Of a DNA stretch of 64,000 nucleotides, positions 44,971-54,218 are shown in pieces (position 1 is the first letter of the stretch; each line of letters starts with the position of its first letter). Below the pieces are notes generated by a model. That model ran no database searches, was not told the DNA's origin, and saw only the letters and a program-made list of their open reading frames with translations. Source of the stretch: DASSUW01 sp963811895 (lineage in GTDB: Bacteria; Actinomycetota; Thermoleophilia; Solirubrobacterales; Solirubrobacteraceae); the NCBI GenBank assembly GCA_963811895.1, contig CAWETE010000004.1, positions 1 through 64,000 on the forward strand, in the 5' to 3' direction. The position numbers were made by a program, and so were the translations under genes.

Positions 44971-47123
44971 CCGTCGAGACTTCGATCCGCGGCGGGATCG
45001 GCGAGAGCCTGCGCCGCCCGGACGGGATCCCCAAGGTCAAGGGCGACTTCGCGTACTCGTCCGACCTGTGGGCCGACGGGATGCTGTGGGGCTCGACCCT
45101 GCGCAGCCCGCATCCCCGCGCGCGGATCCGCGAGATCAACATCGCGCCGGCGCTCGCCATCCGCGGTGTGTTCGCCGTCCTCACCCACGAGGACGTGCCC
45201 GGCCGCAAGGTCTACGGGCTCGAGATCCCCGACCAGCCGGTGCTGGCCTTCGACCAGGTCCGCTACCAGGGCGAGGCGGTGGCGATCGTGGCCGCCGACC
45301 ATCCCGAGACCGCCCGGTACGCGGCCTCCAGGATCGAGGTCGACTACGAGGTGCTCGAGCCGGTCACCGACCCCGAGAAGGCGGCCGACGCCGAGCCGCT
45401 GCACCCGTCCGGCAACCTGCTGCGGCACGTGCACATCGAGCACGGCGACCCGGAGGCCACCGCCGAGGTCGTGGTCAGCGGCGAGTACGAGGTCGGCATG
45501 CAGGACCAGGCCTTCCTCGGCCCCGAGTCGGGCCTCGCCGTGCCCGCCGAGGACGGCGGCGTGGACCTCTTCGTCTCCACCCAGTGGCTGCACGTCGACC
45601 GCGACCAGACCGCGGCCAGCCTCGACCTGCCGCCGGAGAAGGTGCGCATCACGCTGGGCGGCGTGGGCGGCGCGTTCGGCGGCCGCGAGGACCTGTCGAT
45701 GCAGATCCACGCCTGCCTGCTCGCCCTGCACACCGGCAAGCCGGTGAAGATGATGTACGGCCGCGAGGAGTCGTTCTTCGGCCACATCCACCGCCACCCG
45801 GCGCGCATGCGCTACGAGCACGGGGCCACGCGCGACGGCGACCTCGTCTACGTCAAGTGCCGGATCCTGCTCGACGGCGGCGCCTACGCCTCGAGCTCCA
45901 CGGCGGTGTGCAGCAACGCGGCCTGCTTCGCGGTCGGTCCGTACGAGGTGCCGAACGCGCTGATCGACTCGTACGTCGTCTACACCGACAACCCGCCGTG
46001 CGGGGCCATGCGCGGCTTCGGCGCCGTGCAGACCTGCTTCGCGCACGAGGCGCAGATGGACAAGCTGGCGGCCGCGCTGGAGATGGACCCGGTCGAGCTG
46101 CGCAAGCGCAACGCCGCCACGGAGGGGACGATCATCCCGACCGGCGCGCCGATCACCTCGCCCGCCCCCGTCGCCACGCTGCTCGACAGCGTCGCGAACA
46201 GACCGCTGCCGGGGCCGAGCGAGATCATGCCCGGCGGCCATTCGAACACGACCCACGGCGAGGGCGTGCGGCGCGGCATCGGCTATGCGGTCGGCTACAA
46301 GAACGTCGGCTACTCCGAGGGCTTCGACGACTACTCGACCGCGCGCGTGCGGCTCTCGCAGGTGGGCGGCGAGCCGCTGGTGGAGATCTACACGGCGGCC
46401 GCCGAGGTCGGCCAGGGCCTCGTGACCGTGCAGGAGCAGATCGCCCGCCACGAGCTCGGCGTCGAGCGCGTGATCGTCATGCCCGCCGACACGCACGTCG
46501 GCTCGGCCGGCTCCTCGTCGGCCTCCCGTCAGACCTACATGACCGGCGGCGCCGTGAAGCTCGCCTGCGAGGCGGTCCGCGAGGAGCTCGAGCTGCGCGG
46601 CGGATCGCTCGACGAGCCGATCGACATCACGCGCGAGCACCACCACCGGCCGACGTTCCCGCTCGACGAGAAGGGCCAGGGCGACGCGCACGTCACGTTC
46701 GCCTTCGCCGCCCACCGCGCGGTGGTCGACGTCGACACCGAGCTGGGCCTCGTGCGGGTGGTGGAGATCGCCACGGCGCAGGACGTCGGGCGCGCGATCA
46801 ACCCGCTCGCCGTCGAGGGGCAGATCGAGGGCGGGATCGCCCAGGGCCTCGGGCTGGCGCTGATGGAGGAGATCCAGGTCGTCGACGGCGAGGTCCGCAA
46901 CGCCTCGTTCACCGACTACCTGATCCCGACCGTGCTCGACATGCCGCCGGTCGAGCTCGACGTGATGGAGCTCGCGGACCCGGGCGCGCCGTACGGGCTG
47001 CGCGGCGTGGGCGAGCCGCCGACCATCTCTTCAACCCCGGCGATCGTCGCCGCCCTGCGCGCCGCCACCGGCGCGGAGCTGAAGCGAGTTCCCGTCCGTC
47101 CCGACCACATCGTGGGGGTCTGA
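44967..47123 (+). CDS. Xanthine dehydrogenase-family molybdenum subunit
   Basis: A protein of 718 residues from GTG overlapping the previous stop. Mo-cofactor features include GGVGGAFGGREDLSMQ, CGAMRGFGAVQTCFAHE, AAEVGQGLVTVQEQIA and GLRGVGEPPTISSTPAIVAAL, whose Glu is the catalytic base. It hydroxylates purines (hypoxanthine/xanthine to urate). The maturation factor XdhC is not in this window. Confidence 0.93.
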   Translation: MTVETSIRGGIGESLRRPDGIPKVKGDFAYSSDLWADGMLWGSTLRSPHPRARIREINIAPALAIRGVFAVLTHEDVPGRKVYGLEIPDQPVLAFDQVRYQGEAVAIVAADHPETARYAASRIEVDYEVLEPVTDPEKAADAEPLHPSGNLLRHVHIEHGDPEATAEVVVSGEYEVGMQDQAFLGPESGLAVPAEDGGVDLFVSTQWLHVDRDQTAASLDLPPEKVRITLGGVGGAFGGREDLSMQIHACLLALHTGKPVKMMYGREESFFGHIHRHPARMRYEHGATRDGDLVYVKCRILLDGGAYASSSTAVCSNAACFAVGPYEVPNALIDSYVVYTDNPPCGAMRGFGAVQTCFAHEAQMDKLAAALEMDPVELRKRNAATEGTIIPTGAPITSPAPVATLLDSVANRPLPGPSEIMPGGHSNTTHGEGVRRGIGYAVGYKNVGYSEGFDDYSTARVRLSQVGGEPLVEIYTAAAEVGQGLVTVQEQIARHELGVERVIVMPADTHVGSAGSSSASRQTYMTGGAVKLACEAVREELELRGGSLDEPIDITREHHHRPTFPLDEKGQGDAHVTFAFAAHRAVVDVDTELGLVRVVEIATAQDVGRAINPLAVEGQIEGGIAQGLGLALMEEIQVVDGEVRNASFTDYLIPTVLDMPPVELDVMELADPGAPYGLRGVGEPPTISSTPAIVAALRAATGAELKRVPVRPDHIVGV

Positions 47124-47369
47124 ATGCCCGTCCCGCCCGCCGAGCTGACCGCCGAGTACTCGATCGAGGGCCCCGAGTCGGCGCTCGACGCAGCGCGCGG
47201 CGTGGAAGGGCCGTCGGGGATCGCGCGCGAGGCGGGACCAGGCCGCACGCTGCTGTCCGGCAGCCGCGGCGAGGTGCTGGGCACGCTCGGTGACGTGGTC
47301 ATGGCGGCGCTGGACGCCGGCGCGTGGCGGTTCGACGTGCAGCTCGAGGCGCCGTCGGAGAGCCGTTGA
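47124..47369 (+). CDS. Small unknown protein in the purine operon (81 residues)
   Basis: It starts directly after the Mo subunit stop and overlaps the adenine deaminase start, so it is surely co-translated. The C-terminal half (EVLGTLGDVVMAALDAGAWR followed by FDVQLEA) faintly resembles MTH1187/YkoF-type small ligand-binding proteins; I would not assign it. No Cys, no signal peptide. A role in purine catabolism is inferred from position only. Confidence 0.6.
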   Translation: MPVPPAELTAEYSIEGPESALDAARGVEGPSGIAREAGPGRTLLSGSRGEVLGTLGDVVMAALDAGAWRFDVQLEAPSESR

Positions 47370-49078
47370 CCGACCGGGCGGCGCTGATCGCGGTGGCGCG
47401 CGGTGACGCGCCGCCGGACCTCGTGATCGAGGGCGCGCACGTGTTCTCGGTGTTCACGCGCGAGTGGCTCGAGGTCGACGTCGCGATCTTCGGCGGGGTG
47501 ATCGCCGGGCTGGGCTCCTACGACGACGGCGAGCGGGTCGACGCGCGCGACCAGTACCTGGTGCCGGGCTTCATCGACGCGCACGTGCACATCGAGTCGT
47601 CCAAGCTCACGCCGGCCGAGTTCGCGCGCTGCGTCGTCCCGCACGGCACCACCGCGGTGGTCACCGACCCGCACGAGATGGCGAACGTGCTCGGGATCGA
47701 GGGCGTCGAGTGGATGCTCGAGGCGTCCGATGACCTGCCGCTCGACGTCTTCGTGATGGCGCCCTCGTGCGTGCCGGCGAGCGACTTCGAGTCGCCCATG
47801 AGCCCGCTCGAGCCGGCCGACATGGAGGCGATCCTGCGCCACCCGCGGGCGCTGGGCGTGGCCGAGATGATGAACTTCCCCGGCGTCATCGCCGGCGCGG
47901 CGGACGTGCTGGCGCGGCTCGACGTGGCGGGCGCCACGCACGCCGACGGCCACGCGCCCGGCGTGGTCGGCCGGCCGCTCGACGCCTACGTGGCCGCCGG
48001 CATCCGCTCGGACCACGAGGCGACGACGTTCGACGAGGCGCTGGAGAAGCGCCGCCGCGGCATGTGGGTGCTGCTGCGCGAGGCCTCCAACGCCCGCAAC
48101 CTGCGCGACCTGCTGCCGCTCGTCGGCCAGTACGGGCCCGAGCACTGCGCGTTCTGTACCGACGATCGCGAGCCGGACTTCCTCTACCGGCTCGGCCACA
48201 TCGACCAGATGTGCCGCGTGGCCGTCGAGGAGGGCGTCTCGCCGGAGGCGGCGCTGCTGATGGCGACGCTGCACCCGGCGCGCTGCCACGGGCTGATGGA
48301 CCGCGGCGCGGTGGCGCCCGGCATGCGCGCCGACCTCGTCCTGCTCGACGACCTCGAGACGTTTGCTCCGGCGCGCGTGTACAAGGACGGCCGGCTCGTG
48401 GCCGCCGACGGCCGCGCCGAGCCGTTCGCGCGAGCCCCGATCCCGGAGCGCGTGCGCAGCACCATGCGCGCGGCCCCGCTGGGCCCGGACGCCTTCGCGA
48501 TCCCGCCCGCCTCGCGCGTGCGCGTGATCGAGACCATCCCGGGCCAGCTCATCACCAACGCGCGCGAGGAGCAACCGGCGCTGCTCGACGGCCGCGTGGT
48601 CGCCGACCCCGCGCGCGACCTGGCCAAGATCGCCGTGATCGAGCGCCACCACGCGACCGGCCGGATCGGCCTCGGCCTGGTACGCGGCTTCGGCCTGCGG
48701 GCCGGCGCCTTCGCCTCGACCGTCGCCCACGACGCCCACAACCTCGTCGTCGTCGGGGTCACCGACGAGGACATGACGGCCTGCGCGGCCCGCCTGCAGG
48801 AGATCGGCGGCGGCATCGCCGTCGCCCGCGACGGCGCGATCCGCGGCGAGCTCGCGCTGCCCGTTGCCGGCCTGCTGTCCGACGAGCCGGTCGAGGACGT
48901 CGTCGAGCGGCTCGAGCAGCTGCAGGAGATGCTGAAGGACCAGGGCGTCGGAGACGACGCGCCGTTCATGACGCTCTCGTTCCTGGCCCTGTCGGTCATC
49001 CCGGCCCTGAAGATCACCGACCGCGGGCTGGTCGACGTCGACCGTTTCGAGCTCGTCCCACTGGAGGTCGCACCATGA
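47366..49078 (+). CDS. ade: Adenine deaminase
   Basis: A protein of 570 residues from TTG at 47366. The amidohydrolase metal motif is PGFIDAHVHIESSKLTP. HGTTAVVTDPHEMANVLG, GHAPGVVG (with HADGHAPG), and the C-terminal VVGVTDEDMTACAARLQEIG with GGGIAVARDG are all diagnostic of Ade. It converts adenine to hypoxanthine, the substrate of the XDH encoded upstream. Coupled by overlap to its neighbours. Intact. Confidence 0.93.
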   Translation: MTDRAALIAVARGDAPPDLVIEGAHVFSVFTREWLEVDVAIFGGVIAGLGSYDDGERVDARDQYLVPGFIDAHVHIESSKLTPAEFARCVVPHGTTAVVTDPHEMANVLGIEGVEWMLEASDDLPLDVFVMAPSCVPASDFESPMSPLEPADMEAILRHPRALGVAEMMNFPGVIAGAADVLARLDVAGATHADGHAPGVVGRPLDAYVAAGIRSDHEATTFDEALEKRRRGMWVLLREASNARNLRDLLPLVGQYGPEHCAFCTDDREPDFLYRLGHIDQMCRVAVEEGVSPEAALLMATLHPARCHGLMDRGAVAPGMRADLVLLDDLETFAPARVYKDGRLVAADGRAEPFARAPIPERVRSTMRAAPLGPDAFAIPPASRVRVIETIPGQLITNAREEQPALLDGRVVADPARDLAKIAVIERHHATGRIGLGLVRGFGLRAGAFASTVAHDAHNLVVVGVTDEDMTACAARLQEIGGGIAVARDGAIRGELALPVAGLLSDEPVEDVVERLEQLQEMLKDQGVGDDAPFMTLSFLALSVIPALKITDRGLVDVDRFELVPLEVAP

Positions 49079-50115
49079 GAGCCAAGCTCGCAGCAGCGCT
49101 GATCGCCCTTTTCGCGTTCCCGGCGGTCGCAGACGCCCACCGGCTGGACCTCGACTTCCGTGGCGAGGCGATCGTCCCGACCGGCACGATGTTCGAGGGC
49201 ACCACGGTCGGCGGCCTGTCGTCGATCACCTACGACCACAGGCGCGGCGTCTACCACGCGATCGCCGACGACGCGAGCGTGATCGACCCCGTCCGCTACT
49301 ACACCGTCGCCCTCGACGTCCGTGACGGGCGGCTGACCGACGGCGACGTGCGCTTCAAGGACGTCACGACGATGCTGGCGCCCGACGGCAACCCGTACAC
49401 GGCGAACAGCCTCGATCCCGAAGGCCTCACGCTGACCAAGGACCGCGAGCTGATCTTCACCTCCGAGGGCATCAGGAACACGGGGATCGATCCCTTCGTG
49501 CGGCGCTACTCGCTGGGCGGTCGCTTCCTCGGCGCCCTGCCGGTGCCGACGGAGTTCCTGGTGACGCCCGACCCGGCGAAGGGCGTGCGCCAGAACCTCG
49601 GCTTCGAGAGCGCCGCCGCCGACGGCCACGACCTGTTCGTCGCGACGGAGAACGCGCTCCTCCAGGACGGACCCGCCGCGACGGTGGCCACCGGGAGCCG
49701 GGCGCGCATCCTGCGCTACGACCTGCGCAAGCGCCGGGTCGAGCGCCAGTGGTTCTACGACACCGACCCGGTCGCGCAGCCGCCGGTGCCCGCCACCCAG
49801 TTCTCGGTCAACGGGCTGGTGGAGCTGCTGCCGCTCGACGACGATCGCCTGCTCGCGATGGAGCGCTCGTTCTCCGTCGGCGCGCCGGGGACCGGCAACA
49901 CGATCAAGCTCTTCGAGGTGTCGCTGCACGGGACGACGGCCCGCAAGCGGCTGCTGCTGAACCTCGACGAGCTCGGGATCCCGCTCGACAACGTCGAGGG
50001 CATGACCTTCGGGCCGCGGCTCAGGCACGGCCGCCGGTCGCTCGTGCTCGTCAGCGACAACAACTTCGCCGCCACGCAGTTCACGCAGTTCCTGCTGTTC
50101 GCGCTCGACGACTAG
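49075..50115 (+). CDS. Secreted esterase-like/phytase-like beta-propeller protein
   Basis: A protein of 346 residues with a signal peptide (LAAALIALFAFPAVADA). GLSSITYDHRRGVYHAIADD, DPEGLTLTKDRELIFTSEGI, RQNLGFESAA, and DNVEGMTFGP follow the esterase-like-activity-of-phytase (PF13449) pattern. It is exported and may free phosphate or hydrolyse an ester. ATGA overlap places it in the purine operon, possibly to process extracellular nucleotides; that link is inference. It is convergent with the NCS2 gene, overlapping 4 bases. Confidence 0.75.
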   Translation: MRAKLAAALIALFAFPAVADAHRLDLDFRGEAIVPTGTMFEGTTVGGLSSITYDHRRGVYHAIADDASVIDPVRYYTVALDVRDGRLTDGDVRFKDVTTMLAPDGNPYTANSLDPEGLTLTKDRELIFTSEGIRNTGIDPFVRRYSLGGRFLGALPVPTEFLVTPDPAKGVRQNLGFESAAADGHDLFVATENALLQDGPAATVATGSRARILRYDLRKRRVERQWFYDTDPVAQPPVPATQFSVNGLVELLPLDDDRLLAMERSFSVGAPGTGNTIKLFEVSLHGTTARKRLLLNLDELGIPLDNVEGMTFGPRLRHGRRSLVLVSDNNFAATQFTQFLLFALDD

Positions 50116-51509
50116 AACACGTTGACTTCGAGCCAGTCGGCCGCGAAATAGAGCAGGAAGAACGGCACGATCGCCCACATCAGCCCGTGGATCTGGCGGA
50201 TCTTGCCGGTCGCGCACATGACGACCACGTAGCCGATCACTCCGAAGCCGATGCCGGCCGCGATCGAGAAGGTGAGTGGGATGCCGGCGATGGTGAGGAA
50301 GGCCGGGATCGAGCTCTCCGGCAGCTCCCAGTCGATGTCGCGGACGATCCGCATCATCAGGTAGCCGACCATGACCAGCGCGGGCGCGACCGCCGGGTGG
50401 ATGAAGGTGTCCTCGCCGAACGGAACGCCCTGCGCCACGAGCGCCACGAGCGGGACGAAGAACATCGTGAGCAGGAAGAGCCCGGCGGTCACGAGCGAGG
50501 CCAGGCCGGTGCGCGCGCCCTCCGACACGCCGGCGCCGCTCTCCACGTAGGTGGTGACGCTGGAGACGCCCATCGCGCCGCCGACCGCGGCGGCGCTCGA
50601 GTCGACGAGCAGCAGGCGGTCGGCCTGCGGGAGCCGGCCCCGGTCGTCGAGCAGGCCACCGCCGCGGCCGACCGCCACGGCGGTGCCGATGGTGTCGAAG
50701 AAGTCGGTCATGAAGAGGGCGAAGATGACCGGGATCAGGCTGACCGACAGCGCGTCGCCGAGGAAATCGGGATCCAGCGGCTCGCCGATGATCGAGAACT
50801 CGTCGGAGCCGGGGATGTCGGCCACGCCGTCGGGGCCCTCGAGGACGCCGAAGATCAGGCCGAGCACGGTGGCGGCGACGACGCCGAGGATGACCGCGCC
50901 GCGCTGACGGCGGGCCACCAGGACGGCCGCGACGAGGATGCCGGCGAGAGCGATCAGCGGCGCGCCCTTCGTGAGGTCGCCGATGCCGATGCCGGTGGCC
51001 GGGTTGTTGACCACGATGCCGCCCTCGCGCAGGCCGACGAGCGTGATGAACAGGCCGATGCCGACGCCGATCGCCAGCTTGAGCGAGATCGGGACCGCCT
51101 CCATGATCGCCGTCCGCAGCCCGGCCAGCACGAGGATCACGGCGACCAGGCCCTCGATGACCACGACCGCCATGCCGACCTGCCACGGCAGGTCGCGCCC
51201 GAGGATGATGTCGAACGCCACGATGGCGTTGATGCCGAGGCCCGGGGCGAGCGCGAACGGCAGGTTGGTGGCCAGCGCCATCGCCGCCGTGGTGACGGCC
51301 GCGGCGAGCGCCGTGCACACGATCACCGCGTCCAGCGGCACGCCGGCCGCCGACAGGATCGCCGGGTTGACGAAGACGATGTAGCTCATCGTCAGGAACG
51401 TCGCGACGCCGCCGAGCGCCTCGGTCCGCGGGTTGGTCCCGCGCTCGTGGAGACGGAAACGGCGGGCCAGGAAGCCCGAGGGCTCGCGAGAGGCGGTGGT
51501 GGCGCTCAT
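50112..51509 (-). CDS. NCS2 family purine/guanine-hypoxanthine permease (AzgA-like)
   Basis: A protein of 465 residues with about 13 membrane helices. Signature stretches are TFLTMSYIVFVNPAILSAAG, FALAPGLGINAIVAFDIILG, ALFMTDFFDTIGTAVAVGRG and SSVTTYVESGAGVSEGARTG, the AzgA/PbuG pattern. It imports purine bases with protons across the membrane. It is the only cluster gene on the minus strand and is divergent from the OHCU decarboxylase gene; the 58-base gap must hold both promoters. Confidence 0.92.
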   Translation of the reverse strand: MSATTASREPSGFLARRFRLHERGTNPRTEALGGVATFLTMSYIVFVNPAILSAAGVPLDAVIVCTALAAAVTTAAMALATNLPFALAPGLGINAIVAFDIILGRDLPWQVGMAVVVIEGLVAVILVLAGLRTAIMEAVPISLKLAIGVGIGLFITLVGLREGGIVVNNPATGIGIGDLTKGAPLIALAGILVAAVLVARRQRGAVILGVVAATVLGLIFGVLEGPDGVADIPGSDEFSIIGEPLDPDFLGDALSVSLIPVIFALFMTDFFDTIGTAVAVGRGGGLLDDRGRLPQADRLLLVDSSAAAVGGAMGVSSVTTYVESGAGVSEGARTGLASLVTAGLFLLTMFFVPLVALVAQGVPFGEDTFIHPAVAPALVMVGYLMMRIVRDIDWELPESSIPAFLTIAGIPLTFSIAAGIGFGVIGYVVVMCATGKIRQIHGLMWAIVPFFLLYFAADWLEVNVF

Positions 51510-51567
51510 GGTGGCGCGAACGTACCAGCGCTCCCGGCGGACTCGGTACTGGTTGAATCCGGTGTGG

Positions 51568-52062
51568 ATGAAGGCGATCAACGAGCTCGACCAGGCCGCG
51601 TTCGTCGAGCGCTTCGGCCCGCTGTTCGAGCACTCGCCGTGGGTCGCCGAGGCCGCGTTCCGGGACCGCCCGTTCGCCGACCGCGAGGAGCTCTACGAGG
51701 CGCTCGTGGCCGCCATGTACGCGGCCCCGATGGAGCGCAAGCTCGCCCTCATCCGCGCCCATCCCGACCTGGCCGGCAAGGCGGCGATCGAGGGCAGCCT
51801 GACCGACAGCTCCACGCGCGAGCAGGCGTCGGCCGGGCTCGACCGGCTGACCCCCGACGAGTACGAGGCGTTCACCGGCACCAACACCGCGTACCGCGAG
51901 CGCTTCGGCTTCCCGTTCGTGGTCTGCGCGCGGGAGCACACCAAGGAGTCGATCCTGCGCGTGGCGTCGGAGCGGCTCGCCAACACCGAGGACGAGGAGA
52001 TCCGCGTGGCACTGGAGGAGATCGCCAAGATCGCCCGGCTGCGGCTGGAGGACGCGCTGTGA
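51568..52062 (+). CDS. uraD: 2-Oxo-4-hydroxy-4-carboxy-5-ureidoimidazoline (OHCU) decarboxylase
   Basis: A protein of 164 residues. The catalytic His lies in LIRAHPDLAGKAA, with STREQASAGLDRL and FPFVVCAREHTKESIL as family motifs. It performs the last step from urate to S-allantoin. It is first of a run of overlapping genes with uricase and HIU hydrolase, matching pathway order in reverse. An in-frame GTG two codons before the ATG could be the true start. Confidence 0.92.
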   Translation: MKAINELDQAAFVERFGPLFEHSPWVAEAAFRDRPFADREELYEALVAAMYAAPMERKLALIRAHPDLAGKAAIEGSLTDSSTREQASAGLDRLTPDEYEAFTGTNTAYRERFGFPFVVCAREHTKESILRVASERLANTEDEEIRVALEEIAKIARLRLEDAL

Positions 52063-52841
52063 GGATCTCCTACGGCAAGCTGCGCGTCCCGGTCCACCGG
52101 ATCAGCGGCGACGACGTGTTCGCCTGCGAAGTGAGCGTCGAGGTGCTGGGCGAGAACTTCGAGCCCGCCTACACGGAGGGCGACAACTCCAACGTCGTCG
52201 CCACCGACACGATGAAGAACTTCATCCTGCGCGAGGCCGCCGCGTACCCCGGCGCCACGCTGGAGGGCTTCGTCGAGCACATCGGGAAGCTGATGATCGC
52301 GACCTACCCCGTGATGGAGGCGCTGCGCGTCACCGGCCGCGAGCTGCGCTTCGACCGCGTCGCCGGCAAGGTGTTCTCGCGCTCGGCCGACGACCACGGC
52401 GTGGCGTCCGTCGCGGTCGGCGCCGACGGCGTGACCGAGCTGCGCGGCGGCCGCCACGGGCTGATGCTGCTCAAGACCAGCGGCAGCGCCTTCACCCACT
52501 TCGCGCGCGACGAGTACACGACGCTGCCCGAGCGCGGCGACCGGCCGCTGTTCGTGCGCATCGACGCCGACTGGCTCTACGCGCCGGGAGCGGAGCCGGT
52601 CGACTCGCTCGCCGTGCGCGACCACTTCGCGCGCACGTTCGACGACTTCGTGTCGGAGTCGATCCAGCACCTCGTGCACGAGATGGGCGAGCGGCTGCTG
52701 GCCGACCACGAGCAGATCGCCGAGCTGAGCTTCACGTCCGAGAACCACACCCGCGACCCGGTCGGCGAGGCGGACGGCCGCAAGGTCTACACCGACCCGT
52801 TCCCGGCCCAGGGCCTGATCACGCTGACGCTGACGCGATGA
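52059..52841 (+). CDS. Urate oxidase (cofactor-independent uricase)
   Basis: A protein of 260 residues from GTG overlapping the previous stop. YGKLRVPVHRI holds the catalytic Lys and TEGDNSNVVATDTMKNFIL the catalytic Thr; FARDEYTTLPE and the C-terminal half form the second tunnelling-fold domain. It oxidises urate to 5-hydroxyisourate. The usual C-terminal His motif is not obvious by eye. Length is slightly short for the family. Intact. Confidence 0.9.
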   Translation: MRISYGKLRVPVHRISGDDVFACEVSVEVLGENFEPAYTEGDNSNVVATDTMKNFILREAAAYPGATLEGFVEHIGKLMIATYPVMEALRVTGRELRFDRVAGKVFSRSADDHGVASVAVGADGVTELRGGRHGLMLLKTSGSAFTHFARDEYTTLPERGDRPLFVRIDADWLYAPGAEPVDSLAVRDHFARTFDDFVSESIQHLVHEMGERLLADHEQIAELSFTSENHTRDPVGEADGRKVYTDPFPAQGLITLTLTR

Positions 52842-53140
52842 GCCTGAGCACCCACGTACTCGACACGGCGAAGGGCGTCCCCGCCGCGGGCGTGGCGCTC
52901 GAGCTGCGCTACGCGGACGACCTCGTCATCGCGGCGACCGACGACGACGGCCGCGCGCGCCTGCTCGAGGAGACGCCGGCCGGCGAGTACGAGCTGACCT
53001 TCGTGGTCGGCGACTACTTCGGCGAGCGGCCGTTCCTCGACCGCGTGCCGGTGCGCTTCACGATCGCCGACCCCGAGGCGCACTACCACGTGCCTCTGCT
53101 CGTCTCGCCCTGGTCCTACAGCACGTACCGGGGCAGTTGA
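52838..53140 (+). CDS. uraH: 5-Hydroxyisourate hydrolase (transthyretin-like)
   Basis: A protein of 100 residues. MSLSTHVLDTAKGVPAAGVA has the N-terminal catalytic His, HYHVPLLVSPWSYSTYRGS ends in the diagnostic YRGS, and an Arg lies mid-protein. It hydrolyses 5-hydroxyisourate to OHCU. ATGA overlap with uricase. Intact and of normal length. Confidence 0.95.
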   Translation: MSLSTHVLDTAKGVPAAGVALELRYADDLVIAATDDDGRARLLEETPAGEYELTFVVGDYFGERPFLDRVPVRFTIADPEAHYHVPLLVSPWSYSTYRGS

Positions 53141-54218
53141 GCGGCGCCGCCCGCGTGCTCGAGCGCTGCGACGCTCTCGCGCAGATAAGCGAGGAGCCCG
53201 GCCGCCTGACGCGCCGCTTCGGCACCGAGGCGATGCGAGAGGCGAACGAGCTGGTCGGCGGCTGGATGCGCGAAGCCGGCCTCGAGACGCGCGAGGACGC
53301 GGTGCGCAACCTCATCGGCCGCCGCGGCGACGGGCCGTTTCTGATGCTCGGCTCGCACCTCGACACCGTTGTGGACGCCGGCAGGTACGACGGGCCGCTC
53401 GGAGTGCTGATCGCCATCGAGGCGGCGGAGCGCGTCGCGCGCGACCTCGAGGTGGTGGGCTTCGCGGACGAGGAGGGTTGCCGCTTCGGCACCGCCTACC
53501 TCGGGTCGTCCGCGCTCACCGGGCGCTTCGACCCGGCGTGGCTCGACCGCCGCGACGGCGACGTGTGTCTCCGCGATCTCGTGGGCGACCCCGGCCCGGC
53601 CCGCGAGGACGTCGAGGGCTACGTCGAGGTGCACATCGAGCAGGGCCCGGTGCTCGAGCGGCTCGGCGAGCCCGTGGGCGTGGTCACCGCCATCAACGGC
53701 CAGAGTCACGCCGAGGTGACGTTCGCCGGCGACGCCGGCCACGCCGGCACCACGCCGATCGAGGACCGACGCGATGCGCTGGTCGCCGCAGCCGAGTGGG
53801 TCCTGGCCGTCGAGCGGGCCGGCGGGACGGTGGGACGCCTCGAAGTCGAGCCCGGCGTGCGCAACGTCATCCCGGGGCGCGTGACCGCGACGCTCGACCT
53901 GCGCCACCCGGACGACGCGACCCGCGCGGCCACTGTCCAGGAGCTGCGAAGCCGCGCGAGCCGGGTGGAGGTCATCTGGCGCGATACGGGAGACGCCCCG
54001 CCGTGGCGATGGACGAGCGCCTCACCGCCGCCTTCGGCGTCAGCACACGGCTCCCGAGCGGCGCCGGCCACGACGCGGCGATGATGGCCCACATCGCCCC
54101 CACCGCGATGCTGTTCGTGCGCTCCCGCGGCGGCAGCCACAACCCCGCCGAGTCGGTCGAGGAGGCCGACGTGGCTGTCGCCCTCGAAGCGCTGGAGCGC
54201 CTGCTGCGTGCCGTCTGA
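53137..54218 (+). CDS. M20-family allantoate amidohydrolase-like enzyme (one frameshift)
   Basis: A protein of about 360 residues from TTG overlapping the previous stop. Metal ligands appear in MLGSHLDTVVDAGRYDGPLG, FADEEGCRFG and YVEVHIEQGPVLE; GHAGTTPIEDRRDAL and VRNVIPGRVTATLDLRHP continue the family. A lost base near 53998 breaks the frame; the second frame gives AMDERLTAAF and LPSGAGHDAAMMA. AllC and N-carbamoyl-amino-acid hydrolases share these motifs. The position beside allantoinase favours allantoate, releasing ammonia. Confidence 0.85.

Noticed and set aside
48184..51939. Very long open frames antisense to adenine deaminase and to the NCS2 gene
   Set aside because: They are a side effect of high GC and codon bias; the translations are Arg/Ala/Gly-rich and match no family, while the sense frames are clear enzymes.
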